Shown here piece by piece: positions 17,156 to 26,891 of a DNA stretch of 62,930 bases. A program made the position numbers and the translations under genes. The first letter of the stretch is position 1; each line of letters begins with the position of its first letter. Under the pieces are notes generated by a model. That model searched no databases. It saw only the letters and a list, made by a program, of their open reading frames with translations, and was not told the origin of the DNA. Source of the stretch: Candidatus Gallispira edinburgensis (lineage in GTDB: Bacteria > Bacillota > Clostridia > Lachnospirales > CAG-274); the NCBI GenBank assembly GCA_904395805.1, contig CAJFNV010000111.1, forward strand, positions 1 to 62,930. The letters are read 5' to 3'.

Positions 17156-18598
17156 CTATTTACTCATAACCAGTTTAACAACATTCAATATCTTGTTACG
17201 ATTTATTACTCCAATAATTATTAACACCATTATAAGGAAATATCTTAACCATAAAAAATTATACAATACAATTCCCAAAAACATTAGGATTATTAATGAT
17301 ACAGATATCAAAAATATAATTTTGGTATTAACAATATCAACTTTATTTAAATATCTTTTATTCAAGTACTTATACATTAAATAATGCCCTATTGTAAATA
17401 GTATATAGCAAAAAACTGTGGTATAACCAGCAGCCATATAACCATATTTTGTAATAAATAGCCAGTTCAACAAAATATTAATTAAAGCTCCTGTTACAGA
17501 CACATACATAGCATAACTTGTCTTTTCATAATAAAATTCTATGTTAACAAATAAACCATAAACAGCAATAAAATATACTGACATTGATACAGGCGGTATA
17601 ATCCAAATAGCATCATAATATTCAACTGGAGCAAAAATTTTAATTAATTCCGGTCCCAATAGTATTGCAACAAATGTTAAACCAGCAGCAATCAAAACAA
17701 TATATGTACTATTTTTCTTTACATTTTCATACTTTTTGCTTTTTAAGGAATTAAACAAACTTGGTACAAACGCCAAATTGATTGCATTTGTTAATAATGA
17801 CATAATTAAAGAAATATTATAAGCTACACTATATATAGCAGCTTCATTAGTTCCAATAATTCTGCTTATCATTATTCTATCCGCTTGATTTAAAACTATC
17901 TGCGAAAGATAGTGTGGTATTAACGGCAAATTAAAGCCTAATGCATATGTCCAATAATCTTTTACATATATTTTCTTGCCTTTTGAAATGATATATATAA
18001 AGAAAACAATTCCAACACAAATTTGTACTACTGCATAGGAAAGTACTCTTGCAACAGCTTTATTATCACTCATTTTTACAGCAATAATTCCAATTATCGG
18101 ACTGATTAAAGATACAATAATGGTAACTATCACTAAGGTAATGTATTTATACTCAAAACGTTGACGTGCTGACCAGTATAAATATGCTGGTACAAACAAC
18201 ATCTCACAGAACATTGTTATCATATATATTGAGTTTAATTCAAAAACCTTAGTCCAAAAGTTAATTTTAAGTAAATAAACTATAAAAAAAACTAGTGTAG
18301 CCAAAAAAGATAATCCTAGCATTGACGAAGTAAATCCATTTCTATCATCCTCATACTTAACCAGTCCTCTATTATAGACACCCGCAAATAAATTAAGCGT
18401 TACTATTATAGTAAGGATAGAATACCATGACTGATATACTGAATACATACCATACTGTTCCGTATTCATCAATCGTGTAAAAATTGGTATTGAAAGCATA
18501 GATATACCTTTTTGAAAAAAATTACAAAAGGTAAACCAAAACGAAGCTTTTACTCCTATGTTCAAATTATTATAAATTTTAATTACTTTCTTAACCAT
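17156..18598 (-). CDS. Wzx-type polysaccharide flippase
   Basis: A 480-residue integral membrane protein with about 12-14 hydrophobic helices. It opens GVKASFWFTFCNFFQKGISM and continues PIFTRLMNTEQYGMYS, the typical MOP-superfamily Wzx/RfbX start. It should flip undecaprenyl-linked repeat units across the membrane. Base composition is markedly AT-rich compared with the flanking housekeeping genes, as is common for exchanged capsule genes. Its 5' end overlaps the wzy stop by 8 bases, so both belong to the same operon. Confidence 0.88.
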   Translation of the reverse strand: MVKKVIKIYNNLNIGVKASFWFTFCNFFQKGISMLSIPIFTRLMNTEQYGMYSVYQSWYSILTIIVTLNLFAGVYNRGLVKYEDDRNGFTSSMLGLSFLATLVFFIVYLLKINFWTKVFELNSIYMITMFCEMLFVPAYLYWSARQRFEYKYITLVIVTIIVSLISPIIGIIAVKMSDNKAVARVLSYAVVQICVGIVFFIYIISKGKKIYVKDYWTYALGFNLPLIPHYLSQIVLNQADRIMISRIIGTNEAAIYSVAYNISLIMSLLTNAINLAFVPSLFNSLKSKKYENVKKNSTYIVLIAAGLTFVAILLGPELIKIFAPVEYYDAIWIIPPVSMSVYFIAVYGLFVNIEFYYEKTSYAMYVSVTGALINILLNWLFITKYGYMAAGYTTVFCYILFTIGHYLMYKYLNKRYLNKVDIVNTKIIFLISVSLIILMFLGIVLYNFLWLRYFLIMVLIIIGVINRNKILNVVKLVMSK

Positions 18599-19856
18599 TA
18601 TTCTTCAATCCTTTTATGTTTCCAATGTTCATGTAGCATCCAATACATGTAATTATAACATATAAAATCATAGCATCCGATGAATAAACTCCCGTAGCAA
18701 TAGATGAAAATAAACTTGTTACAATTAAAAAAATAGTACAACTATAACTATATTTATTTTTCTTGCTCTTGTTAATCAGGTACTTTCCTATCTTAAATAA
18801 AATTGCAACAATAAAAATAACACCAAGAACCCCTAATTCTCCCATAACTGCGGGCCAATAACAATCAGTTAGTTCAGTCATTCCATCTTCAGATTGATTT
18901 AATCTATATATATTATTAAAACCGTATAAATAATATACTGGAGAGTATGCTTTAAATGATGCACTAGTTGCATAATTTGCAAACCCAACTCCAAGCGGAA
19001 AATATTTTTTCGCAATATCTATGCCGGTAAATAACAGTATTGCTCTCGTTGTTTCACCTGACATAAAGTATTTTTGAATAGCACTTCCTCCAACTAAAAA
19101 TACAATAATTCCTGTTATAGCAATATATTTAAATTTAATCTTTGGAAAACGTTCCAATTTGAAAATTATAAAATATAATATCCAAAAGGATATTATAAAC
19201 GCAAATGCTCTGCTTCGTAATGTAAAAGCCCAGACTATAGAATTCAGAATTAAATAAATAATATTCTTTTTCTTGTTAGTATTAAAAGCTAAATCCAGCA
19301 TCAGAATCATAGCAAAAGCGATACAATACCAACTTAATAAAGCTGGCTGAGAATACAAAAATTTGTAGGGATGTAAACCATATCTCATTCTTACAGATAA
19401 GGTATCTACACCAAATTTTGTAATTGGACTTAATATAAGACCAATAAATGCGCACAAAACAATCAACCTTACAACTTTTGCAGTCTTTTTGATTATTCCA
19501 TTAGTACCACTGTAAAATTTAGAGAAATATCTGTTGGCACAAATAAAAACAATAAAAGATTTAAACCAAACAATAATACCACTTATTATTAATGAATATG
19601 GCCTTTCAAAGTCTGATATAAAATTACCTGATATACCAATAATTATTGTCATAAAAATCAAAAAGATGATTTTTCCCTCATGTTTCATTATTTTTTTATT
19701 TAAGCAAATATTCAATATGTAAATAGTTAAAAAAATTAGCATTACTATTTCATCATAATAAGAAAATACTGATATATATTGTACTATTATTCGTTGAAAA
19801 ACTAATAATATTATTATAATAAGCCAAAAATTTTCTTTTAACATTTTATTTTTCAA
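18591..19856 (-). CDS. Putative O-antigen/EPS polymerase (Wzy)
   Basis: A 421-residue protein, almost entirely membrane-spanning (10-12 helices). A larger outer loop follows residue 290 (YSPVYYLYGFNNIYRLNQSE). Wzy proteins are recognised mainly by topology and context, and both fit here: wzx is downstream and glycosyltransferases upstream. The frame begins at TTG (19856), 12 bases after GGAGG; the next ATG is four codons in. Very AT-rich. It would polymerise the flipped repeat unit outside the membrane. Confidence 0.75.
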   Translation of the reverse strand: MKNKMLKENFWLIIIILLVFQRIIVQYISVFSYYDEIVMLIFLTIYILNICLNKKIMKHEGKIIFLIFMTIIIGISGNFISDFERPYSLIISGIIVWFKSFIVFICANRYFSKFYSGTNGIIKKTAKVVRLIVLCAFIGLILSPITKFGVDTLSVRMRYGLHPYKFLYSQPALLSWYCIAFAMILMLDLAFNTNKKKNIIYLILNSIVWAFTLRSRAFAFIISFWILYFIIFKLERFPKIKFKYIAITGIIVFLVGGSAIQKYFMSGETTRAILLFTGIDIAKKYFPLGVGFANYATSASFKAYSPVYYLYGFNNIYRLNQSEDGMTELTDCYWPAVMGELGVLGVIFIVAILFKIGKYLINKSKKNKYSYSCTIFLIVTSLFSSIATGVYSSDAMILYVIITCIGCYMNIGNIKGLKNNG

Positions 19857-19895
19857 GTTACAGTTTCACCTCCTTATTAAACACACATATTCTGC

Positions 19896-21035
19896 TCATT
19901 TTACATTTGACTTATAAATGTTTTCTAAATTTTTTACTGTATCTATTATATCGTAGCCACAAGCACGGATTTCATTACCAGTATTATGCCTTTTTGTAAT
20001 ATATGTAAATCGTGTAATCTCTTCTGCCCAACTTACAGCACTACGATTCAGACTTAGTTTAACTATACAATCAGATACCTCGGCTTCTTTAGGAATTGCA
20101 TCTGAACAAATTGTTGGTAACCCTGCTGCCTGAGCCTCAACAGCAACCATCCCAAGTCCTTCAAACCTAGACGGAAAGACAAAACAATCCATTGCTTGCA
20201 TTAAATTAGGTACATCTTCCGTAGTACCCCAAAAAATTACTTTATCTTTAATCCCTAACTTATTTACTTTATCTTTTATTTGTTCATATAACTCTCCTAT
20301 ACCAATTAGTAATAGAACCGCATTGGGATTTCTTTTTTGTAACTCATTGAATATATCAATAAGAAATTCATGATTTTTCTGATAAACAAATCTACCTATA
20401 TGTCCAACAACAAATTTATTAGTAAAGTTATATTTTTCTCTATATAAATTTCGAGTTTGTGGATTAAAAGTATATTTATTTATATCAATTCCATTTTTTA
20501 ATAAATAATATTTTTTTTCTTTTAACACTTTTTTAGGAAATAAAAATTCTGCTGCCGCTTCAGATATAGCAATGTAATCAGTCACAAAATACTTTATAAG
20601 AAACTTAAAAATTGGTTGCATTGCATTTCGCAGATTGAAAACTCTCTCATAATTATCATTATGTGCATGAAAAATAATCATTTTTACCCCAGCCCATTTT
20701 GCAGCAATTGCTAAAATTACATCATATGGTGTTGATGCATCTATATGAATAATCTCAACCTTTTCATTTGATAAGAGTTTTTTAGTGCCAACAACCTTTT
20801 TAATACCTTTTATAATTTTATTTTTTTCCTTTGTTACATCTACTATTAATTTTCTGGAGCCAAGTCGTTTAGCTCTATTATCACAAAACTCTTTTTGATT
20901 ACGGAATACTAAATAATCAAACTGAAAATGATTTCTATCTATAAGTTCATTAATTGTTAATGTAAGATTTGAAATACCTCCAGCTCCCATCGGAATAGTA
21001 TGTACAATTCTTATTTTTTGATTATTATTATTCAT
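19896..21035 (-). CDS. Glycosyltransferase family 4 (GT-B fold)
   Basis: A 379-residue enzyme opening IRIVHTIPMGAGGISNLTLT, with the acceptor-side glycine loop of retaining GT4 transferases. The C-terminal donor site has VGHIGRFVYQKNHEFLID and the DCFVFPSRFEGLGMVAVEAQ (EX7E) motif. It adds one sugar to the undecaprenyl-linked repeat unit on the cytosolic face. Donor and acceptor cannot be read. It starts 5 bases after the FrhB-like gene ends. Confidence 0.9.
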   Translation of the reverse strand: MNNNNQKIRIVHTIPMGAGGISNLTLTINELIDRNHFQFDYLVFRNQKEFCDNRAKRLGSRKLIVDVTKEKNKIIKGIKKVVGTKKLLSNEKVEIIHIDASTPYDVILAIAAKWAGVKMIIFHAHNDNYERVFNLRNAMQPIFKFLIKYFVTDYIAISEAAAEFLFPKKVLKEKKYYLLKNGIDINKYTFNPQTRNLYREKYNFTNKFVVGHIGRFVYQKNHEFLIDIFNELQKRNPNAVLLLIGIGELYEQIKDKVNKLGIKDKVIFWGTTEDVPNLMQAMDCFVFPSRFEGLGMVAVEAQAAGLPTICSDAIPKEAEVSDCIVKLSLNRSAVSWAEEITRFTYITKRHNTGNEIRACGYDIIDTVKNLENIYKSNVK

Positions 21036-21040
21036 AGTAT

Positions 21041-22225
21041 CTACTTCCCAAGTTTTCTTCTTTTTTTTCTTTTAAATATAATTTTTGAAACGCCGCTCTT
21101 ATTCATCATAAATTTTAACAACATCTTTAACTTATACATTTTAGTTTCAGGCTCATACTTATCAATCAATTTGTCAAAAGTCAAAGACTGATAATCATTC
21201 CAAAACTTTTTATAATAATTCGATGGCACCGCACAATCAACTAATTTTCTAGCATCAACCGATACAATAGTAGCCAAATCAAGTGCTTTTTCACATAATT
21301 CTTCACAATATTTCATGGCTTTTTCTGAGTGAACAAACACAGCTGTTGTCCCCTTATTATCATCCATTTTTTTATCATATTCAGATACCATCCACAAATC
21401 CCCAAGAGTAATATCTGAAGCTCTATTAACTGACTTAAACTTACATTGATAACATGATGGCCTTGCTGTAAGATTCTTAAAAAACAAATTTGAATAAATA
21501 TTTGCATCTCTGCATGTTTCTATTTTTTTACCATTTTCAAATTCAACTTTAATATTAGGCGTTGCATATCCATAAGATTTTTCTCTGAACACTACATTTT
21601 GAACATTGTTTTTATATTTTTCGTTGAGATAATCTATCCATTCTTTAAACAGCCCGGGTGATGGCACCCCATAACACACTAAATCAATTAAAATCAGATT
21701 GTCAAAATCCTTTTCCATATAATTATGAATTGCTGCCACTTGACAAGGCAAGCCCACAAAAAGAACATCTTTACCGTTTAAAACTTCTTTTTTAATTTTA
21801 GAGTAAACACTTTCAATATCTGATTGAACGTACTTTGACTTCTGAAGTTTTTCTAAATCACTTGTTTTATTTGTCAGTATATGAACAAGTTTCATTGATG
21901 AATCATAAGCTGCTCCACACACTAATCCACCATTTTCAATTATCTTAGAAGCAATTTCAGCAAAAAAACCACCTGATGTACTTTGAAATCTGACATGATT
22001 ATCTTTATTCTGATATGCATATGCATATGTTTTTTCACTAACTTTCGGCGGATTGCTTACTGGGCAAATTTTTATACATTGTCTACAATCTACACACTTG
22101 TTTTGTTCAATCTCTGGATACAGAAATCCGTTTTCATCCATATTCATATGAATTGCTTCTTTATGGCAAATCTTTGAACACACAGCACAGCCTGTACATA
22201 AACTTTTCTCTACTACATTTAACAT
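21041..22225 (-). CDS. FrhB-type iron-sulfur protein of a polysaccharide locus
   Basis: A 394-residue protein. The N-terminus has two [4Fe-4S] ferredoxin motifs (CTGCAVCSKIC and CVDCRQCIKICPV). It is followed by the F420 hydrogenase/dehydrogenase beta-subunit fold (TSGGFFAEIASKI, LFVGLPCQVAAI, LGDLWMV). Homologues recur beside polysaccharide pyruvyl transferases in capsule clusters, where the reaction is unproven and a redox sugar modification is possible. Here it lies 4 bases downstream of exactly such a gene. The organism need not use F420. Confidence 0.88.
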   Translation of the reverse strand: MLNVVEKSLCTGCAVCSKICHKEAIHMNMDENGFLYPEIEQNKCVDCRQCIKICPVSNPPKVSEKTYAYAYQNKDNHVRFQSTSGGFFAEIASKIIENGGLVCGAAYDSSMKLVHILTNKTSDLEKLQKSKYVQSDIESVYSKIKKEVLNGKDVLFVGLPCQVAAIHNYMEKDFDNLILIDLVCYGVPSPGLFKEWIDYLNEKYKNNVQNVVFREKSYGYATPNIKVEFENGKKIETCRDANIYSNLFFKNLTARPSCYQCKFKSVNRASDITLGDLWMVSEYDKKMDDNKGTTAVFVHSEKAMKYCEELCEKALDLATIVSVDARKLVDCAVPSNYYKKFWNDYQSLTFDKLIDKYEPETKMYKLKMLLKFMMNKSGVSKIIFKRKKRRKLGK

Positions 22226-22229
22226 TACT

Positions 22230-23393
22230 TTACCTTTTCCTTATATCAACTATAGCTGTTTTCAAATAATCTTCCGCAAACATCCTTAACTTCTTAAGTT
22301 TCTTTTCCACTTTTTCATAATCTATTTGCTTACTTATATCTTCAACAATGTTACCGTGGAATCTTCGCTCTATTTCAAGTTGAGAAAACAAACTGTCAAG
22401 TCTGGAATTTCTGGAATTTTTGCTATTGCTTCCGTATCTATTAAATGAAATAAACTGTTTGTGATTTATAATTGAAAACACACTTCCATGAAAAGAATCA
22501 GTGCAAACATAGCTGGCATGTCTGATCAAATTAACAAACTCAGCCGGTCCGACATCATATGGAGCGTAATCCCCAAAATTTTCATCACTTTCAATATACT
22601 CATCCATGTGTCTTAGGGTGACTATTTTAATACCCATAGATTTACTTAATTTGGTGACTTCTGCTCTTTGATCCGGATTATCACCAAGAAAATAGCAGAA
22701 AATGTAATCGTCTTTAATTAGCCGTTGATCTGGAATATTGCTATCCCAAACATCTTTAGATATAACCAAGGTAGGATCAACAATAACCGGAACATCCCTG
22801 CCTGTTAAATCTTTAATAATTTTCTGTCCGGAATGTTCTCTAACACTAATATTTTCTATTCTGTTTAAATATTCAATCGTCTTTTTTTTCTGATAAGAAG
22901 GTATCTCACTTACTCCAAAACTGGCAGCATACGCAATTTTATTTATATTTTCCGGTACAAACATAAGATTAAAAAAGTTCGTTGCCAAACCTGATGGCAG
23001 CCACAATTGATCACTGCCTACCAATATATTTTCAAACTTATCCGCATAATCTTCCAGAGTTTTATATTCATTAATTACCGGAGAAAATACATCAAATTTT
23101 TCGTTAACAAACTTTTCAAATTTTTTTGCACGGATCTTATCATTTGATGCAAATTCCTTGTGCATTTTTTTACCGATTTTTCTTTTTAAACTTCTGATTT
23201 TAGAATATCTCATATCTTGGTTTAAAAGTCTTGGAATAGATGAAATATAAAATACAATATCTTTTTTTCTCTCATATCTGATTATCTCATATTCAACTCC
23301 CAACGATTTTAACTCAAGTAATGTCGCATAGGATTGTAATATACTTCCATAGTTCCAATTTTTGTAAACTATGCATAACCCTGTTTTTCCCAT
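22230..23393 (-). CDS. Polysaccharide pyruvyl transferase family protein
   Basis: A 387-residue protein matching the CsaB/WcaK/PssM fold family. The N-terminus (YKNWNYGSILQSYATLLELK) has the usual early Asn/Gly-rich turn. LVGSDQLWLPS, IVDPTLVISKDVWD and the donor-side CTDSFHGSVFSIINHKQF motif are all present. Members transfer pyruvate from PEP to sugars as ketals. It is paired with the FrhB-like gene. SLH domains, present in the protein at 38351, bind pyruvylated wall polymer made by CsaB relatives; whether this one serves the EPS or the wall polymer is unknown. Confidence 0.88.
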   Translation of the reverse strand: MGKTGLCIVYKNWNYGSILQSYATLLELKSLGVEYEIIRYERKKDIVFYISSIPRLLNQDMRYSKIRSLKRKIGKKMHKEFASNDKIRAKKFEKFVNEKFDVFSPVINEYKTLEDYADKFENILVGSDQLWLPSGLATNFFNLMFVPENINKIAYAASFGVSEIPSYQKKKTIEYLNRIENISVREHSGQKIIKDLTGRDVPVIVDPTLVISKDVWDSNIPDQRLIKDDYIFCYFLGDNPDQRAEVTKLSKSMGIKIVTLRHMDEYIESDENFGDYAPYDVGPAEFVNLIRHASYVCTDSFHGSVFSIINHKQFISFNRYGSNSKNSRNSRLDSLFSQLEIERRFHGNIVEDISKQIDYEKVEKKLKKLRMFAEDYLKTAIVDIRKR

Positions 23394-23422
23394 TTTCTCA
23401 CCACTTTATATAAATTATCCTG

Positions 23423-25000
23423 TCACTTTGCTAACTTGAAATATATATTTTCTATCTTTTCAAAAAATGTAACATCAGAAAACTTTTGTTCTGCTATATT
23501 TCTGGATTCTGACGAAAACTTATTCCATAGATTCGGAGCTTCAACAATTTGCTTCATATTCATAGCAAGCTTATCAACATCTCCAGGAGTATATAAAAAA
23601 CCATTTGTCCCATCTATTACAGCTTCGGAAATGCTTCCTACATTTGTACTAATTACAGGTAATCCATATGATAAAGCTTCAAGTATAGCAATCGGCAGTC
23701 CCTCATTGTATGAAGGCAATACCAGTATATCAGACTGTTTTAACAATTCCGTCTTTTGCTCATTATTTATCCAGCCTAAAAATTGAACAATATCTGTCAA
23801 ACCATTTTTTATTGTATACTCTGCGAGCTTTTCTTCTTCTTCTCCTGTTCCTGCTATAAAAATTTTAAAATCTGATACTCCACTCTTAATAAGCTGATTG
23901 GCTGCTGTTAAAAAATCTATAACGCCCTTTCTCTTAATTAAAGCTCCCAGGAATAAAAAAACAGGAATATCATTTTCTTTTTTTACAGAAATATTCGGGA
24001 TTTTTATTGCATTATTTATGACAACTATATTGGAGTTCGGTGCTATACTTTTTATAAATTGCTTCCATGCTTCACCCAATACAATTGAACAATCAGCTTC
24101 AGTAAAAAATTCCCTGATTTTTTTCTTCAATTTTTCTTTACCATTGTTATAAAAATCCTTAAATTCTGAACCGTGAAGATGAATTATTACTTTTTTGCCA
24201 TTCTTCTTACAAAGCTTAGCTACCATATATTTTCTATGAAAACTTCCTTTGTATGACATATGAATGTGTATAATATCAAAAGCATTTTTCTTTATCAGAG
24301 AATGCAATTTCTTATATGCCTTAGCAAAAAACAGTATCTTTTTGACAGAATTTCCGCTAATATGTGTTGCAAGATAAGAAAATTCCAGATCTTCGTCCCA
24401 TTCATGTGTCATCAGCTGCTCGATTACACTATTCATGCCGCCCTTTTCGCTTCTTGCCGAACTACACATCAGTATACGAATTTTCTTGTTTTCACTCGAA
24501 TCATGATCCGCCTTTTGCGCAAAATTTTCCTTTATCATATCTTCTATTGAGTCTATAATATTTTGTGTATTTGAAACGTACGGAACAGCCTCTTTCTTTA
24601 CGGCTTTCTGAATTGCATCAGCAATATGATCGCAATCATAGCAGGCTGTAACCATTCCGACCTTTTCAAATTCTTTAACTAACTGAATCTGATGATCATC
24701 AACAACTTCCCCATACCGTGCAAGACGCGGTACAGCAACGACACGTTTACCCCTTTTTACAGCATTTACAATAACTCCGGTTCCCCCATGAGTAACAACA
24801 ATATCGCAATCATCCAAACATTTATTGAATTCATCATGATTAAGGAAATCTATACATTTAAAGTTTTTAACCTTATAATCGCTGGATCCAATCTGAGCAT
24901 AAATGTTATCTTTAATTTCACCACGGGATACAGCCTTATCTATTGCTTCAAGTAGTCTGTTAAATTGAAAACTCCTGGAACCTACCGTAATAAATATCAT
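23423..25000 (-). CDS. Fused glycosyltransferase: Alg13/PssE-like domain plus GT4
   Basis: A 525-residue two-domain protein. Residues 1-160 are the GT28 C-terminal/Alg13 type (MIFITVGSRSFQFNRLLEAI; DIVVTHGGTGVIVNAVKRGK). Residues 170-525 are a complete GT4 (ILMCSSARSEKGGMNSVIEQ; FLGALIKRKGVIDF; LPSYNEGLPIAILEAL). The ATG at 25000 overlaps the stop of the Alg14-like gene (TGATG), so the Alg13/Alg14-type halves are coupled. Alg14 homologues anchor Alg13 at the membrane. Fusing Alg13 to another transferase would tie two consecutive sugar additions together. Confidence 0.88.
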   Translation of the reverse strand: MIFITVGSRSFQFNRLLEAIDKAVSRGEIKDNIYAQIGSSDYKVKNFKCIDFLNHDEFNKCLDDCDIVVTHGGTGVIVNAVKRGKRVVAVPRLARYGEVVDDHQIQLVKEFEKVGMVTACYDCDHIADAIQKAVKKEAVPYVSNTQNIIDSIEDMIKENFAQKADHDSSENKKIRILMCSSARSEKGGMNSVIEQLMTHEWDEDLEFSYLATHISGNSVKKILFFAKAYKKLHSLIKKNAFDIIHIHMSYKGSFHRKYMVAKLCKKNGKKVIIHLHGSEFKDFYNNGKEKLKKKIREFFTEADCSIVLGEAWKQFIKSIAPNSNIVVINNAIKIPNISVKKENDIPVFLFLGALIKRKGVIDFLTAANQLIKSGVSDFKIFIAGTGEEEEKLAEYTIKNGLTDIVQFLGWINNEQKTELLKQSDILVLPSYNEGLPIAILEALSYGLPVISTNVGSISEAVIDGTNGFLYTPGDVDKLAMNMKQIVEAPNLWNKFSSESRNIAEQKFSDVTFFEKIENIYFKLAK

Positions 25001-25488
25001 CAGTAAATCCCTCCCTTGTAAATTGCATTTGGATAAAATTTTCTCATACTTTCCCATTGAATATAAAACTGATCTGCAAACTTATATGCAATTCTGCCTG
25101 AAATATTAGGACTGTCGATCTTAGCAAATGATTCAATGTAAATAACTTTACCGCCAAATATTTTCGTCCATACCATCATAGGCACTGAAGCTAAAGCACC
25201 TGTAGAAATGACTATATCCGGTCGGTGCATAATAACAATGCCAAGGGATTTAATAATATTTATAAGAAACTTAAAGAAAAACAACCTGTCTGTCCTATTG
25301 ATCTGAAGGACATATTTCACAGAAATGTTGTCAATTTTTGTATCAAAATCAAGTTTCTCCGTAACAATGTAACTATCATATTTTTCCATTAAGGGTTTTA
25401 GCATCATCAACTGTTCAAAATGACCTCCAGATGAAGATGTAAAACAGATTTTTATTCTCTTCACACCTTTACCCACTTTCCGAAACAA
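25000..25488 (-). CDS. Alg14/PssD-type glycosyltransferase anchor subunit
   Basis: A protein of about 150-162 residues with the Alg14 signature: ICFTSSSGGHFEQLMML, then RPDIVISTGALASVPMM and KVIYIESFAKI. In known pairs (PssD/PssE, CpsF/CpsG) this subunit recruits the Alg13-like catalytic partner to the membrane; here that partner is the N-terminal domain of the next gene. The start is unsure: TTG at 25488, or GTG at 25464 giving VKRIKICFTSS. The latter fits family length better. Confidence 0.87.
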   Translation of the reverse strand: MFRKVGKGVKRIKICFTSSSGGHFEQLMMLKPLMEKYDSYIVTEKLDFDTKIDNISVKYVLQINRTDRLFFFKFLINIIKSLGIVIMHRPDIVISTGALASVPMMVWTKIFGGKVIYIESFAKIDSPNISGRIAYKFADQFYIQWESMRKFYPNAIYKGGIY

Positions 25489-25489
25489 A

Positions 25490-26812
25490 TTAAAGTCTCC
25501 AGTATCTGTATCCTGTTTTTTTCACAATATTTTTATCAAGCAAACCCTTTACATCAATCAGAACTTTTTCGCTATTGGCTTTTCCTTTAATAAAAAATTT
25601 GTCTATTTCTTCCATGCTAAGATTCTTAAATTCATGGTGTGCAACGGCTACAATAACACAGTCTGCATCCTTAACTTCGTCTAATGGAGTCAAAGATATA
25701 CCATATTCATTTTTAGCATCACTCTCGTTTGCCCATGGATCAACAACGGTCGGCTTCACACCAAACTCTCCTAAACGGTTTATAATATCCTTGACTTTAC
25801 TATTTCTTGTATCCGGACAATTCTCCTTAAACGTAAGTCCAAAAATGACTACATTAGCATCCCTTACTACTTTACCGGCAAGTATCATCTGCTTAATCGC
25901 AGCATCCGCAACAAATTCACCCATGCCATCATTTACTTTACGTCCTGCCAGTACGATCTGACTATGATACCCAAGCTTTTCTGCTTCATATGTAAAATAA
26001 TACGGATCAACACCGATACAGTGACCACCGACAAGACCCGGTCTAAATCCTAATGCATTCCACTTTGTATTCATTCCGTCTACAACTTCATTTGTATCAA
26101 TGCCCATTCGATCAAAAACCATTGCCAGTTCGTTCATAAAAGCGATATTAATATCACGCTGACTGTTTTCTACAACTTTAATAGCTTCTGCTGTCTTTAT
26201 TGTTGATACAGGATATGTTCCAACTTCAATTACTAAATCATATACATTTTTTATTTCCTGAAGAGATTCTTCATCCATACCTGATACTATTTTTTTAATA
26301 TTTTCAAGTCTATGCACTTTATCCCCCGGATTGATTCTCTCAGGCGAATATCCTACTTTAAAATCAATGCCGCATTTAAGACCGGATTCTTTTTCCAGAA
26401 TAGGGACACATACATCCTCAGTTACCCCAGGATATACTGTTGATTCGAAAACAATTATTGAGCCTTTTGTAAGATTCTGCCCCAACATACGAGATGCAAT
26501 CTCTACCGGTGAAAGATCCGGAGTTTTATCCTGATTTACAGGGGTAGGCACAGCAACAATATGAAATTTTGCTTCCTTCAGCTTTTCAGATTCAGCAGTA
26601 AATTCAACAGTTGTTTCTCTGATAGCTTCATCTCCAACCTCATTTGTCGGATCAATACCACTTTTATATAATTCAATTTTTTTAGCATTTAAATCAAATC
26701 CCACAACCTTTGCTTTCTTAGCAAATGCAACAGCAATAGGCATACCAACATAACCTAATCCAACTAAAGAAATTTTTTCTTCACCTGCTACAATTTTTTC
26801 ATAAAGTGACAT
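25490..26812 (-). CDS. Nucleotide-sugar 6-dehydrogenase (WbpA/TviB-type)
   Basis: A 440-residue UDP-sugar dehydrogenase. The NAD loop is SLVGLGYVGMPIAVAFAKKA. The active-site Cys lies in GGHCIGVDPYYFT. The central NSQRDINIAFMNELA and the C-terminal FGLTFKENCPDTRNSKV complete the family pattern. The IGVDPYY variant is typical of enzymes oxidising UDP-N-acetylhexosamines to uronic acids rather than UDP-glucose, so an acidic amino sugar in the polymer is likely. Start ATG with AGGAGG. It is followed directly by the Alg14-like gene. Confidence 0.92.
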   Translation of the reverse strand: MSLYEKIVAGEEKISLVGLGYVGMPIAVAFAKKAKVVGFDLNAKKIELYKSGIDPTNEVGDEAIRETTVEFTAESEKLKEAKFHIVAVPTPVNQDKTPDLSPVEIASRMLGQNLTKGSIIVFESTVYPGVTEDVCVPILEKESGLKCGIDFKVGYSPERINPGDKVHRLENIKKIVSGMDEESLQEIKNVYDLVIEVGTYPVSTIKTAEAIKVVENSQRDINIAFMNELAMVFDRMGIDTNEVVDGMNTKWNALGFRPGLVGGHCIGVDPYYFTYEAEKLGYHSQIVLAGRKVNDGMGEFVADAAIKQMILAGKVVRDANVVIFGLTFKENCPDTRNSKVKDIINRLGEFGVKPTVVDPWANESDAKNEYGISLTPLDEVKDADCVIVAVAHHEFKNLSMEEIDKFFIKGKANSEKVLIDVKGLLDKNIVKKTGYRYWRL

Positions 26813-26891
26813 ATTTTTCCTCCTTATTCTGCTAACAGATTATTTACTTAACTACATACAATATCTTATATTCCATAAACAACTAGATATA

